Assembly (NCBI GenBank): GCA_038246645.1 | Contig: JBBRVS010000120.1 | Location: forward strand, 1 to 16,382 | Source: JAHCHG01 sp038246645 | GTDB taxonomy: Bacteria; Acidobacteriota; Blastocatellia; Pyrinomonadales; Pyrinomonadaceae | DNA: 16,382 nucleotides | Direction: 5' to 3' | Part shown: positions 6,585-12,995 of the stretch, one piece after another | How positions within the stretch are numbered: the stretch's first letter is position 1 | How the letters are laid out: each line of letters begins with the position of its first letter | Translations under genes and position numbers: made by a program | Notes under the pieces: generated by a model | What the model was told of the DNA's origin: nothing | Databases searched by the model: none | Seen by the model: only the letters and a program-made list of their open reading frames with translations

Positions 6585-7814
6585 TTAGTTGCCCGCAAAT
6601 TTATTGCTGCCTTCGCCGACGATGTAACTTGTTTTTGCCCGGATAACCAGATTCGGACGCATCACCCGCACGCGAATGCTCTTTCGGTCGCCTTTTTGCC
6701 CGACTTCCTGCGGATAATAACCGATTTGATATTGTTGGCGAAGCTCTTCGGCGATTCCGGCAAAAGCCGCATCGAGATTAGAAGTCGTGTTTGCTTCAAA
6801 ACTTCTGCCGCCGCTGTTTCGCGCCAGATCTTCCAAATATTTTTTCCCCGTATCGTATTCACCGCGGCTCGAACCGGAACTTCCGCCGCCGCCCGTCGTG
6901 CCGCCGATCACGACGCCGCCCAACATATCACCGAGAATACCGCCCCAACCGCCGCCGCTTCTGCGGCGTGAACGCGGACTCGGATAACGGGTTTGCGGTA
7001 TATTGCCACCGCCGGACATTACGCTGTAGGTGTCATACCGGATCGGATAAAAAAGAGCGTCAACTTCTTCTGCCTGACGAACGGTACTTTGATAACCGGC
7101 GCGGCGCGATGTCGTGTCAACACCATCGGTAAAAACCACGACCGCTTTGCGTCCTTCGATATAAGACAATTCCCGGCTGATCACCTGATCAACCGCGTCA
7201 TAAAGGCTCGTGCCGTCGCCGAAACGCGCCTGCTGAATGGCGTTTCTCAGAACATTCCGATCATTGGTCGGGCGGGTTAAAATATTGAATTTTTCATCAA
7301 ACGAAACTACCATTACCTTGTCGTCGCGCCGCAGCAAATTGACAAAAGAGATCGCCGCATTTTGAATTTCATCTATTCTATACTGCGTCGAAGGGCTGAC
7401 ATCAATCATCAAAACGACCGTAAAAGGCGTTTCGACCCGGGCAAAAAATCCGACTTGCTGTTCGACATTATTTTCAAAAACCTGAAAATCTTTCTGCTGC
7501 AAGCCCGAAACAAATCTGCCGTTGCGGTCAAGCACGGTAACGGGCATTGTCACGAGATTGGTTTCGATTGTGACAATTTCGTCAACTTCGATGGGTTCGG
7601 GTTCGCGCGTCGGCAGCGGCGGCGGTTCTTCGTCATAAATCGAACTCGTATCGCCTCGTAAAACCGGCGGACCCGTTCTCGAAGTGTCTTTCTGCGTTTC
7701 CTTTTGTCCCGGATTTGTCTGCACAATTCGCGGTCGCGTTTTTTGTGTTGATTGTGCCAAAACCGGAATCCCCAAAAAGCTTAAAAACACTAAGACCACA
7801 GCAATTTTTTTCAT
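6585..7814 (-). CDS. Secreted VWFA-domain protein of the acidobacterial type
   Basis: This 409-residue protein has an N-terminal signal peptide (MKKIAVVLVFLSFLGIPVLAQ), a Pro/Glu-rich spacer, and a VNLVTM/PVTVLDRNGRFVSGL-type segment typical of the acidobacterial VWFA-related family (TIGR03436-like). The von Willebrand A domain has an intact MIDAS metal site: Asp138-x-Ser140-x-Ser142, Thr202 (DGTSLYDA) and Asp230 (VVFTDGVD). Residues about 285-317 are a Gly-rich insert (GGWGGILGDMLGGVVIGG) inside the A domain or just after it. The C-terminus (QQYQIGYYPQ...KSIRVRVMRP) is the usual end of this family. It probably binds a protein or surface ligand in the periplasm or outside; the partner is unknown. 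The ATG start is clear, with a distant GGAG about 10 nt upstream. It is separated from chrA by 95 bp, so its own promoter is possible. Confidence 0.9.
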   Translation of the reverse strand: MKKIAVVLVFLSFLGIPVLAQSTQKTRPRIVQTNPGQKETQKDTSRTGPPVLRGDTSSIYDEEPPPLPTREPEPIEVDEIVTIETNLVTMPVTVLDRNGRFVSGLQQKDFQVFENNVEQQVGFFARVETPFTVVLMIDVSPSTQYRIDEIQNAAISFVNLLRRDDKVMVVSFDEKFNILTRPTNDRNVLRNAIQQARFGDGTSLYDAVDQVISRELSYIEGRKAVVVFTDGVDTTSRRAGYQSTVRQAEEVDALFYPIRYDTYSVMSGGGNIPQTRYPSPRSRRRSGGGWGGILGDMLGGVVIGGTTGGGGSSGSSRGEYDTGKKYLEDLARNSGGRSFEANTTSNLDAAFAGIAEELRQQYQIGYYPQEVGQKGDRKSIRVRVMRPNLVIRAKTSYIVGEGSNKFAGN

Positions 7815-7909
7815 TTTCTAAATTCTCCACGCAGAAATAGTTCGGTTGCAGGGAAGATTGCGTTTTTTATGATTAAAAAATAAGTTTTAAAGTTGCTAAA
7901 AAAAATCTT

Positions 7910-9181
7910 TCAGCCGATTATCAGAAATTTCATCAGACCGAAAACTCCGCCGGCTAAAATAATCCATAGAACATCAAACTTAAACCGAATCAATGCAACA
8001 AACGAAATCGCGCTTAGAATTAAGGCAAACCAGTGAAATTTGTCATTGTGGTAAAGTACGGCTAATCCGAAAATTATCGCCAGATTTAAAATCACGCCGA
8101 CAACCGCTGCCGTAATGCCTGACAAAATGGCTTTGAGTTTTTGATTATCCTGAAATTTTTCGATAATCGGAGCAAAGGCGAAGATAAAAAAGAAACAGGG
8201 CAGAAATGTCGCCAAAGTCGTCAAAAGTGCCGATAAAACGGCGGAAAATTCCCGGCTCAGATTTTCGGGATTATTCCAACCCGCCATAAAACCGACAAAC
8301 TGCAAAACCATTATCAGCGGTCCGGGCGTTGTTTCTGCCAGTCCGAAGCCGTCAATCGCCTGTTGCGCCGAAAGCCAGCCGTAGGAATTAACCGCGATTT
8401 GATTGACATAAGCCAGCACGGCATACGCGCCGCCGAAGGTTACAAACGCCGCCTGCGTAAAGAAAAGATAAACCTTCAGCGGCAGACTTTTCCAGCCGAG
8501 CGTAAAAATTAAAAGCAAAAAAGGAATGAGCCAGATTCCCAGGCAAACGATAAAAACTTTCAGAATATTTCGCTTAAAATCAACGCTGTTTTCAGACGCG
8601 GTACTTTGACTTGAAACCTGAAATCCGAAACCCGGAACCAATAAATATCCTAAAAGTCCTGCGCCTAAAATAATTAAGGGAAACGGAATTTGCAGAAAAT
8701 AAATAGCGACGAAAGCGAGCGCGGCAATCAAAATATGCCAATTCGTCTTAAAAGCCTTTTTTCCGATCTTGACGACTGCTTCGACGACGATGGCGACGAC
8801 AACGGCTTTAACTCCGTCCAAAACTGCCGACACTTCCCCGACTTCTCCAAACCTGGCGTAAATATAAGAAAGTACCAGCAAAATAAAAATCGAGGGAATA
8901 ACGAATAAACTTCCGGCAGCAATTCCGCCGCGCACGCCGTGCAGAAGCCAGCCGTTATAGGTGGCAAGTTGTTGCGCTTCAGGTCCGGGCAAAAGCATAC
9001 AAAAATTTAATGCGTGAGTGAATTTTTCTTCGGAAATCCAACGCTTTTGCTCGACGAGTTCGCGGTGCATAATCGCAATTTGTCCGGCAGGTCCGCCGAA
9101 TGAAATAAAACCGAGTTTCAGCCAAAACTTAAAGGCTTCTTTGAAAGAAGGTTTTTCGAGTTGCGATATTTGCTCGTCCAA
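7910..9181 (-). CDS. chrA: ChrA-type (CHR family) anion transporter, two-domain form
   Basis: This 423-residue polytopic membrane protein belongs to the chromate ion transporter family. The first CHR domain carries LGFISFGGPAGQIA (from about 23) and the LLPGPEAQQLATYNGW motif (about 63-78). The second, near residues 245-310, repeats the pattern as FVTFGGAYAVLAYV and ETTPGPLIMVLQFVGF, which is typical of the long internally duplicated forms. Several further hydrophobic helices follow. In characterised members it exports chromate; in many bacteria the natural substrate is unknown, so the substrate here is uncertain. The TTG start at 9181 is supported by AGGAG 7 nt upstream and by the absence of any other Met before the conserved FGGP. 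It starts 21 bp after the CNNM gene ends, so the two genes are probably one transcript. Confidence 0.9.
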   Translation of the reverse strand: MDEQISQLEKPSFKEAFKFWLKLGFISFGGPAGQIAIMHRELVEQKRWISEEKFTHALNFCMLLPGPEAQQLATYNGWLLHGVRGGIAAGSLFVIPSIFILLVLSYIYARFGEVGEVSAVLDGVKAVVVAIVVEAVVKIGKKAFKTNWHILIAALAFVAIYFLQIPFPLIILGAGLLGYLLVPGFGFQVSSQSTASENSVDFKRNILKVFIVCLGIWLIPFLLLIFTLGWKSLPLKVYLFFTQAAFVTFGGAYAVLAYVNQIAVNSYGWLSAQQAIDGFGLAETTPGPLIMVLQFVGFMAGWNNPENLSREFSAVLSALLTTLATFLPCFFFIFAFAPIIEKFQDNQKLKAILSGITAAVVGVILNLAIIFGLAVLYHNDKFHWFALILSAISFVALIRFKFDVLWIILAGGVFGLMKFLIIG

Positions 9182-9202
9182 AATCTGCTCCTGCCCCCAA
9201 GA

Positions 9203-10501
9203 TTATTCTTCCGCTTTTTTAACCGGCGTTGCCAAAACCTCGTCAATGCGTTTGCCGTCCATATCTATGACTTCGAAAACATAGCCGTCCCATTCGAATT
9301 TATCGCCGGTTCGCGGCATTTTTTCGAGCCGCTTGATCATAAATCCGGCAAGCGTCTGGTACATCGAGGTTTCTTCCGGTGGCAAGCCCTTCAAGCCCAA
9401 AATGCTTGTAAAATCAACATTCGTCAAACGCCCGTCAAGTAGCCACGAACCGTCGTCGCGCCGGAATGCGCTTTCTTCGACCGTTTCGCCGAGGGAAAAA
9501 TCGCCGACGATTTCTTCCAGAATATCATTGACAGTAATTAAGCCTTGATTCGTGCCGAATTCGTCAATAATTATGGCGAGATGCGTGTGCGAAGTCTTAA
9601 AAGTTTCTAAAAGCTCGAGCGCAGTGTTGGTCGTCGGCGCAAAAACGGGCTGTTTTAAAACCGCTTCGAGATTTAATTCCTTTCCCGATAAAATAAGGCT
9701 CAAAAGGTCTTTTGCCTTGACATAGCCGCGAATATTGTCCAAGCCTTCTTCGCAGACGATCAAGCGCGAATAGCTGTGTTCATCGAGTTCGCGCGTGATT
9801 TCTTCAATCGAATCATTAATATCAACCCAGGCGATTTCAAGGCGCGGAGTCATCAGCGCGGAAACATTCTTATCATCGAGCTTGATAATACTTTCGAGCA
9901 AATCCTGTTCGCTTTCTTCAAACACGCCGACCTGCGTGCCCTGCGCGATCATCGCACGGATTTCGTCTTCCGTTACCGCCGAATCATTTGAATCGCCGAG
10001 CCGGAAAATCTTCAAGATCAAATTGGTCGAAGCACTCAAAACCCAGACGACCGGCGAAGTTATTTTGGAGATCAGACGCATCGGACGCGAGAAAATGGAA
10101 GCAACTTTTTCCGGCGCGTTGAGAGCGATGCTTTTCGGCACGAGTTCGCCGATAACGAGCGAAAAATACGTGATGATCAAGACGACAAACGCAAAACTGA
10201 CCTTTTCGGCATAAGGCGCGAGAAAAGAAATCTGCGCGACATACGGCACGAGCCGGGCAGAGAGCGCTGCGCCGCCGAATGCGCCGGACAAAACGCCGAC
10301 GAGCGTGATGCCGATCTGCACCGTTGCCAGAAATTTGTCGGGCTGATCCGCTAATTCGAGGGCAGTTTGCGCTCCCGAATCGCCTTCCGCCGCTCTGGTT
10401 TGCAGACGCGCCCGCCGCGCCGAAACGACCGCAATTTCCGACATCGAAAACAAACCGTTGATGATTAGAAGTACGAAAATCAGAAAAATTTCAAGTGCCA
10501 T
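9203..10501 (-). CDS. CNNM/CorC-family membrane protein with CBS pair
   Basis: The 432-residue protein has the standard HlyC/CorC layout. A CNNM (DUF21) membrane domain spans residues 1 to about 190, including FSMSEIAVVSARRARLQ and the conserved GELVPKSIAL (118-127). Two CBS domains follow (about 205-335), with MTPR at 217-220 and FGTNQGLITVNDILEEIVGD. A C-terminal CorC_HlyC domain (about 350-430) contains DGRLTNVDF. Characterised relatives act in magnesium or cobalt homeostasis, probably as ion exporters with adenine nucleotide binding to the CBS pair; older hemolysin labels are misleading. It lies just upstream of the ChrA-type transporter on the same strand, suggesting a two-gene ion-transport unit. 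The ATG at 10501 is the natural start, leading directly into the first membrane helix. Confidence 0.93.
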   Translation of the reverse strand: MALEIFLIFVLLIINGLFSMSEIAVVSARRARLQTRAAEGDSGAQTALELADQPDKFLATVQIGITLVGVLSGAFGGAALSARLVPYVAQISFLAPYAEKVSFAFVVLIITYFSLVIGELVPKSIALNAPEKVASIFSRPMRLISKITSPVVWVLSASTNLILKIFRLGDSNDSAVTEDEIRAMIAQGTQVGVFEESEQDLLESIIKLDDKNVSALMTPRLEIAWVDINDSIEEITRELDEHSYSRLIVCEEGLDNIRGYVKAKDLLSLILSGKELNLEAVLKQPVFAPTTNTALELLETFKTSHTHLAIIIDEFGTNQGLITVNDILEEIVGDFSLGETVEESAFRRDDGSWLLDGRLTNVDFTSILGLKGLPPEETSMYQTLAGFMIKRLEKMPRTGDKFEWDGYVFEVIDMDGKRIDEVLATPVKKAEE

Positions 10502-10531
10502 AAATTATTCGCGTTTACAAAAGTTTTTTAA

Positions 10532-10622
10532 CTTTGCGACCTTTGCGTAAACTTTGCGTTCTTTGCGTTAAAAAATTATCTTAACCGCAAAGAACGCAAA
10601 GTTTATTGTAAAAGTCGCAAAG
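10532..10622. repeat. Nested inverted repeat of CTTTGCG words
   Basis: AACTTTGCGTTCTTTGCG (10550-10567) is perfectly repeated in inverse at 10586-10603. An outer CTTTGCGAC (10532-10540) pairs with GTCGCAAAG (10614-10622). The unit CTTTGCG occurs four times on the left arm. It fills the 150-bp spacer between the serine hydrolase and CNNM genes, both on the minus strand, and would make a very stable RNA hairpin. Confidence 0.85.
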
Positions 10623-10651
10623 AATTTTTAGTATTCGATTCCTTAAAGATA

Positions 10652-11815
10652 CTAAACTTTAGCATTTTCATTGAGAATTTCCGATGCAATTTCGTGAAAT
10701 TTGCGGCGCACGGAATTGATATTTTCAAACGGAAGTTCGCGGTTGTGTGTGCGATTGGTCAAAAGTATAAAAATCCGCTCGGTTTCCGGCTCGATCCAAA
10801 GGCTCGTTCCCGTAAAACCTAAATGCCCGAAACTGTCTTTTGATAATAATTTACCGGCAGTCGAATCCGGCGTTTCCGCAATTTGAAAGGCAATCGAACG
10901 CGCTTCATTTAGTCCGGGCGTAAAATTCGTGCGAAAAAGTTTGCAAGTTTCGGGCTGCAAAAGAGTTGTCTGATTTGCCAGAAATTGCTGCGCGATCTTA
11001 AAAGTCTCTTCGGCAGTCGAAAAAAGTCCCGCGTGACCGGAAACGCCGTCCATAAAAAAACAATTCCCGTCGTGAACTTCGCCCCAAATCTGATAATCGC
11101 GAAACAAGTCAGAACCGCCTGCGTCAGCGGGTGGTATAACTTCGGAATCAAAATAACCTTGTTCAATGCAGGTTTGTTTCTCAAACCCATTTCCTTTTTC
11201 GCTCGCCGCAATTCGTTTTCGCAAGTCTTTCGGCGGATTGTAGAAAGTATTTTTAAAATTTAATGGATCGAAAATTTCTTCTTTTGCAATCTCATCAATT
11301 CTTTTACCGTAAAGTTTCTCAATCAAAAACATTAAGAATATAAAATTCAAATCGCTGTATGTAACAATCGGCAGTTCCAAATCCCAATCCAACGGCATTC
11401 TAATAATTTCAGTTGAAATTTCCGAACGATTTTTACATAACAAATAAAAAGGTTTCCAAGCAGGAAAATCGGAAATATGTGTGAGAAGTTCATTAATTGA
11501 AGTGTCCCAACCGTTATTTTGACTGATATAAATATCAAATTCAGGAAAATAATAATCAATCGTCCTGCCTAATTCCAATTCCTTTCTTTCAATCAATTTC
11601 GCGCACAGCAAACCCGTTACTAATGGCTTAGTCAAACTCGCCAAATCGTAAATCGTATCGAGTTTCGCTTCGATGCGTTCAGGTTCGACAACCGCGAAAC
11701 CGAGCGCGTCTTGAAACACGATTTCCCCTTTTTCCGCCACTAAATAAACCGCAGACGGAAAATCGCATTCTTCAATTCTTGTTTGTAAAAATTCGGAGAT
11801 TCGTTCGTTTTTCAT
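10652..11815 (-). CDS. Beta-lactamase-family (class C-like) serine hydrolase
   Basis: This 387-residue protein has the penicillin-binding/beta-lactamase fold motifs. The nucleophile motif is SLTK (Ser60-Lys63), the second motif is YSDLN (Tyr153 to Asn157), and the third is a C-terminal HLGFTG (about 331-336) in place of KTG, as in esterase or D-aminopeptidase-like relatives. A GEVHDGN...DGVSGHAGLFSTA segment is typical of the family. No signal peptide is evident, so a cytoplasmic place is likely unless the start is wrong. The ATG at 11815 is preferred; a GTG at 11830 would add five residues encoded by the flanking palindrome. Substrate is unknown: peptide, ester or cell-wall fragment are all possible. 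Codon use is more AT-rich than in neighbours, and a short GC-rich hairpin unit sits inside (11111-11138), encoding about IPPADAGGSD. Confidence 0.88.
   Translation of the reverse strand: MKNERISEFLQTRIEECDFPSAVYLVAEKGEIVFQDALGFAVVEPERIEAKLDTIYDLASLTKPLVTGLLCAKLIERKELELGRTIDYYFPEFDIYISQNNGWDTSINELLTHISDFPAWKPFYLLCKNRSEISTEIIRMPLDWDLELPIVTYSDLNFIFLMFLIEKLYGKRIDEIAKEEIFDPLNFKNTFYNPPKDLRKRIAASEKGNGFEKQTCIEQGYFDSEVIPPADAGGSDLFRDYQIWGEVHDGNCFFMDGVSGHAGLFSTAEETFKIAQQFLANQTTLLQPETCKLFRTNFTPGLNEARSIAFQIAETPDSTAGKLLSKDSFGHLGFTGTSLWIEPETERIFILLTNRTHNRELPFENINSVRRKFHEIASEILNENAKV
11111..11138. repeat. REP-like GC-rich hairpin inside the serine hydrolase gene
   Basis: ACCGCCTGC (11114-11122), loop GTCA, then GCGGGTGGT (11127-11135) forms a 9-bp stem with two G-U pairs on the plus strand. 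It is markedly richer in G+C than the surrounding AT-rich gene. The minus-strand translation there is PPADAGGSD, between the family's conserved blocks. Similar CCGCCTGCGTCAGCGG words are, from memory, dispersed in related genomes; that was not searched. Confidence 0.5.
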
Positions 11816-11823
11816 TTTATTTT

Positions 11824-11889
11824 TAAACACATAGAAACATAGAACACATTAGTTTTCTTTTCTATGTTTTCTATGTTTCTATGTGTTTA
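11824..11889. repeat. 21-bp perfect inverted repeat of CATAGAAA words
   Basis: The arm 11824-11844 (TAAACACATAGAAACATAGAA minus its last base gives the core) is perfectly inverted at 11869-11889, with a 24-bp loop. It occupies the 81-bp spacer between the oxidoreductase and serine hydrolase genes, both minus strand. The arms iterate the word ACATAGAA. It is a strong RNA hairpin that may end or attenuate the transcript. Confidence 0.85.
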
Positions 11890-11896
11890 ATTTTCC

Positions 11897-12892
11897 CTAA
11901 ACATTCAAACGGCTGCGGTGCGCTTCGATTTTTTCCAAAACTCCGAGCGCCAGAGCTAAAGCGCGGCGACCGTCGTGCGCGTTGATCGGCGGCGCGTCGT
12001 CTTTGATGATGCAGTCTAAAAAGGCGGAAAGCTCGGCTCTAAGAGGTTCGATGTCTTTGATTTCCAGACGATTTACCGAAATTCCCAAAAGTGGATGCGC
12101 GGCTTCAGGATTTAATGAAGTTACTGAAGCAAATTTTGTCCCGTAATCTAAAACAACGTAAGAATTCGTTTGATAAAAACGTGTTTTGCGGATTTTTTCC
12201 GTGCCGATTCTGGAAGCCGTAATATTGGCGACCGCGCCGTTTTCAAATTCGATGCGAGCATTTGCCGCGTCAACTTTGTTAGAAATTACCGGAATTCCGA
12301 CGGCGTGAATTGCGGCAACTTCTACGCTCTCGCCGACGAGCCAGTTTATCGCGTCGAGGTCGTGAATCATCACGTCCAGAACCACATCAACATCCAAACT
12401 GCGATTCGGAAACGGCGAAACTCGGTGAATCTCGAAATAGAGCGGTTTTGTAACGTGCGGACGAAGCGCGACCATCGCCGGATTATAGCGTTCGAGATGT
12501 CCGACCATTAATTTCGCGCCTGTTTTCTGCGCCGAAGCGATCATTTTATCGGCTTCTTCCAAACTGCGCGCAAAAGGTTTTTCGACCAGCACGTGAACGC
12601 CTTTTTCCAGAAATTCGCAGGCGATTTCCGCGTGCGTTTCCGTCGGCGTAACGATTGAAACTGCCGTCACCTTATCAAGCAGTTCGCGCCAATTCGTAAA
12701 ATATTCGCAATTGTTTTTTTCTGCGATATTTCTGGCATTGTCTTCATTTACATCGCAAACACCGACGAATTCGCCTTTGCCTTCATTTGCTAATTCGGCG
12801 AAATTTCGCGCGTGATGCTGCCCTAAACTGCCAACGCCGATTACTGCGGTCTTTAGTTCTTTGTCCGTTGCGCTTTGTCCTTTGTTTTCCAT
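11897..12892 (-). CDS. Gfo/Idh/MocA-family NAD(P)-dependent oxidoreductase
   Basis: This 331-residue protein has a Rossmann fold starting AVIGVGSLGQHH (16-27, the GxGxxG loop), an acidic residue after the second strand (VCDVNE), and the family's EKPFA motif with Lys105. GHLERYNPA (131-139) and the VMIHDLDAINWL segment with the His177-Asp178 pair follow, with an alpha/beta substrate domain afterwards. The GHLERYNPA and IHDLD pattern resembles UDP-sugar 3-dehydrogenases such as WbpB or GnnA, so a nucleotide-sugar substrate for envelope glycans or lipid A is a reasonable guess, not proven. It is divergently placed to an ArnT-like glycosyltransferase, 68 bp apart. The only start before the Rossmann strand is the ATG at 12892, and residues 3-14 are encoded by a heptad repeat, so the N-terminal tail is repeat-derived. 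Confidence 0.9.
   Translation of the reverse strand: MENKGQSATDKELKTAVIGVGSLGQHHARNFAELANEGKGEFVGVCDVNEDNARNIAEKNNCEYFTNWRELLDKVTAVSIVTPTETHAEIACEFLEKGVHVLVEKPFARSLEEADKMIASAQKTGAKLMVGHLERYNPAMVALRPHVTKPLYFEIHRVSPFPNRSLDVDVVLDVMIHDLDAINWLVGESVEVAAIHAVGIPVISNKVDAANARIEFENGAVANITASRIGTEKIRKTRFYQTNSYVVLDYGTKFASVTSLNPEAAHPLLGISVNRLEIKDIEPLRAELSAFLDCIIKDDAPPINAHDGRRALALALGVLEKIEAHRSRLNV
12849..12890. repeat. Heptad repeat encoding the oxidoreductase N-terminus
   Basis: Read on the minus strand from 12890, six 7-bp units follow in phase (GGAAAAC, AAAGGAC, AAAGCGC, AACGGAC, AAAGAAC, TAAAGAC). They are degenerate forms of AAAGGAC, the same word family as the tract at the start of the divergent gene (12961-12995). 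They begin inside the start codon and end where the Rossmann strand begins. Confidence 0.65.
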
Positions 12893-12960
12893 AAACTATT
12901 TTGTAATATTTGTTTCTTAAGCGATACTTACATTTTCTTTAATTATTTCGCAACTGACAT

Positions 12961-12995
12961 ATGACAAAGGACAACGGACAAATAACAAAGGACAA
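12961..12995. repeat. Heptad repeat containing the glycosyltransferase start codon
   Basis: Five 7-bp units in perfect phase (ATGACAA, AGGACAA, CGGACAA, ATAACAA, AGGACAA) begin with the ATG itself. They encode the hydrophilic tail before the first membrane helix. Confidence 0.8.

Noticed and set aside
6662..6987. Several overlapping open frames on both strands within the VWA gene
   Set aside because: They arise from the Gly- and Arg-rich segment and lack starts, domains or ribosome sites; the MIDAS-bearing frame explains the region.
10909..11559. Short minus-strand frames inside the serine hydrolase gene
   Set aside because: They are out of phase with the frame holding SLTK, YSDLN and HLGFTG, and show no family features.
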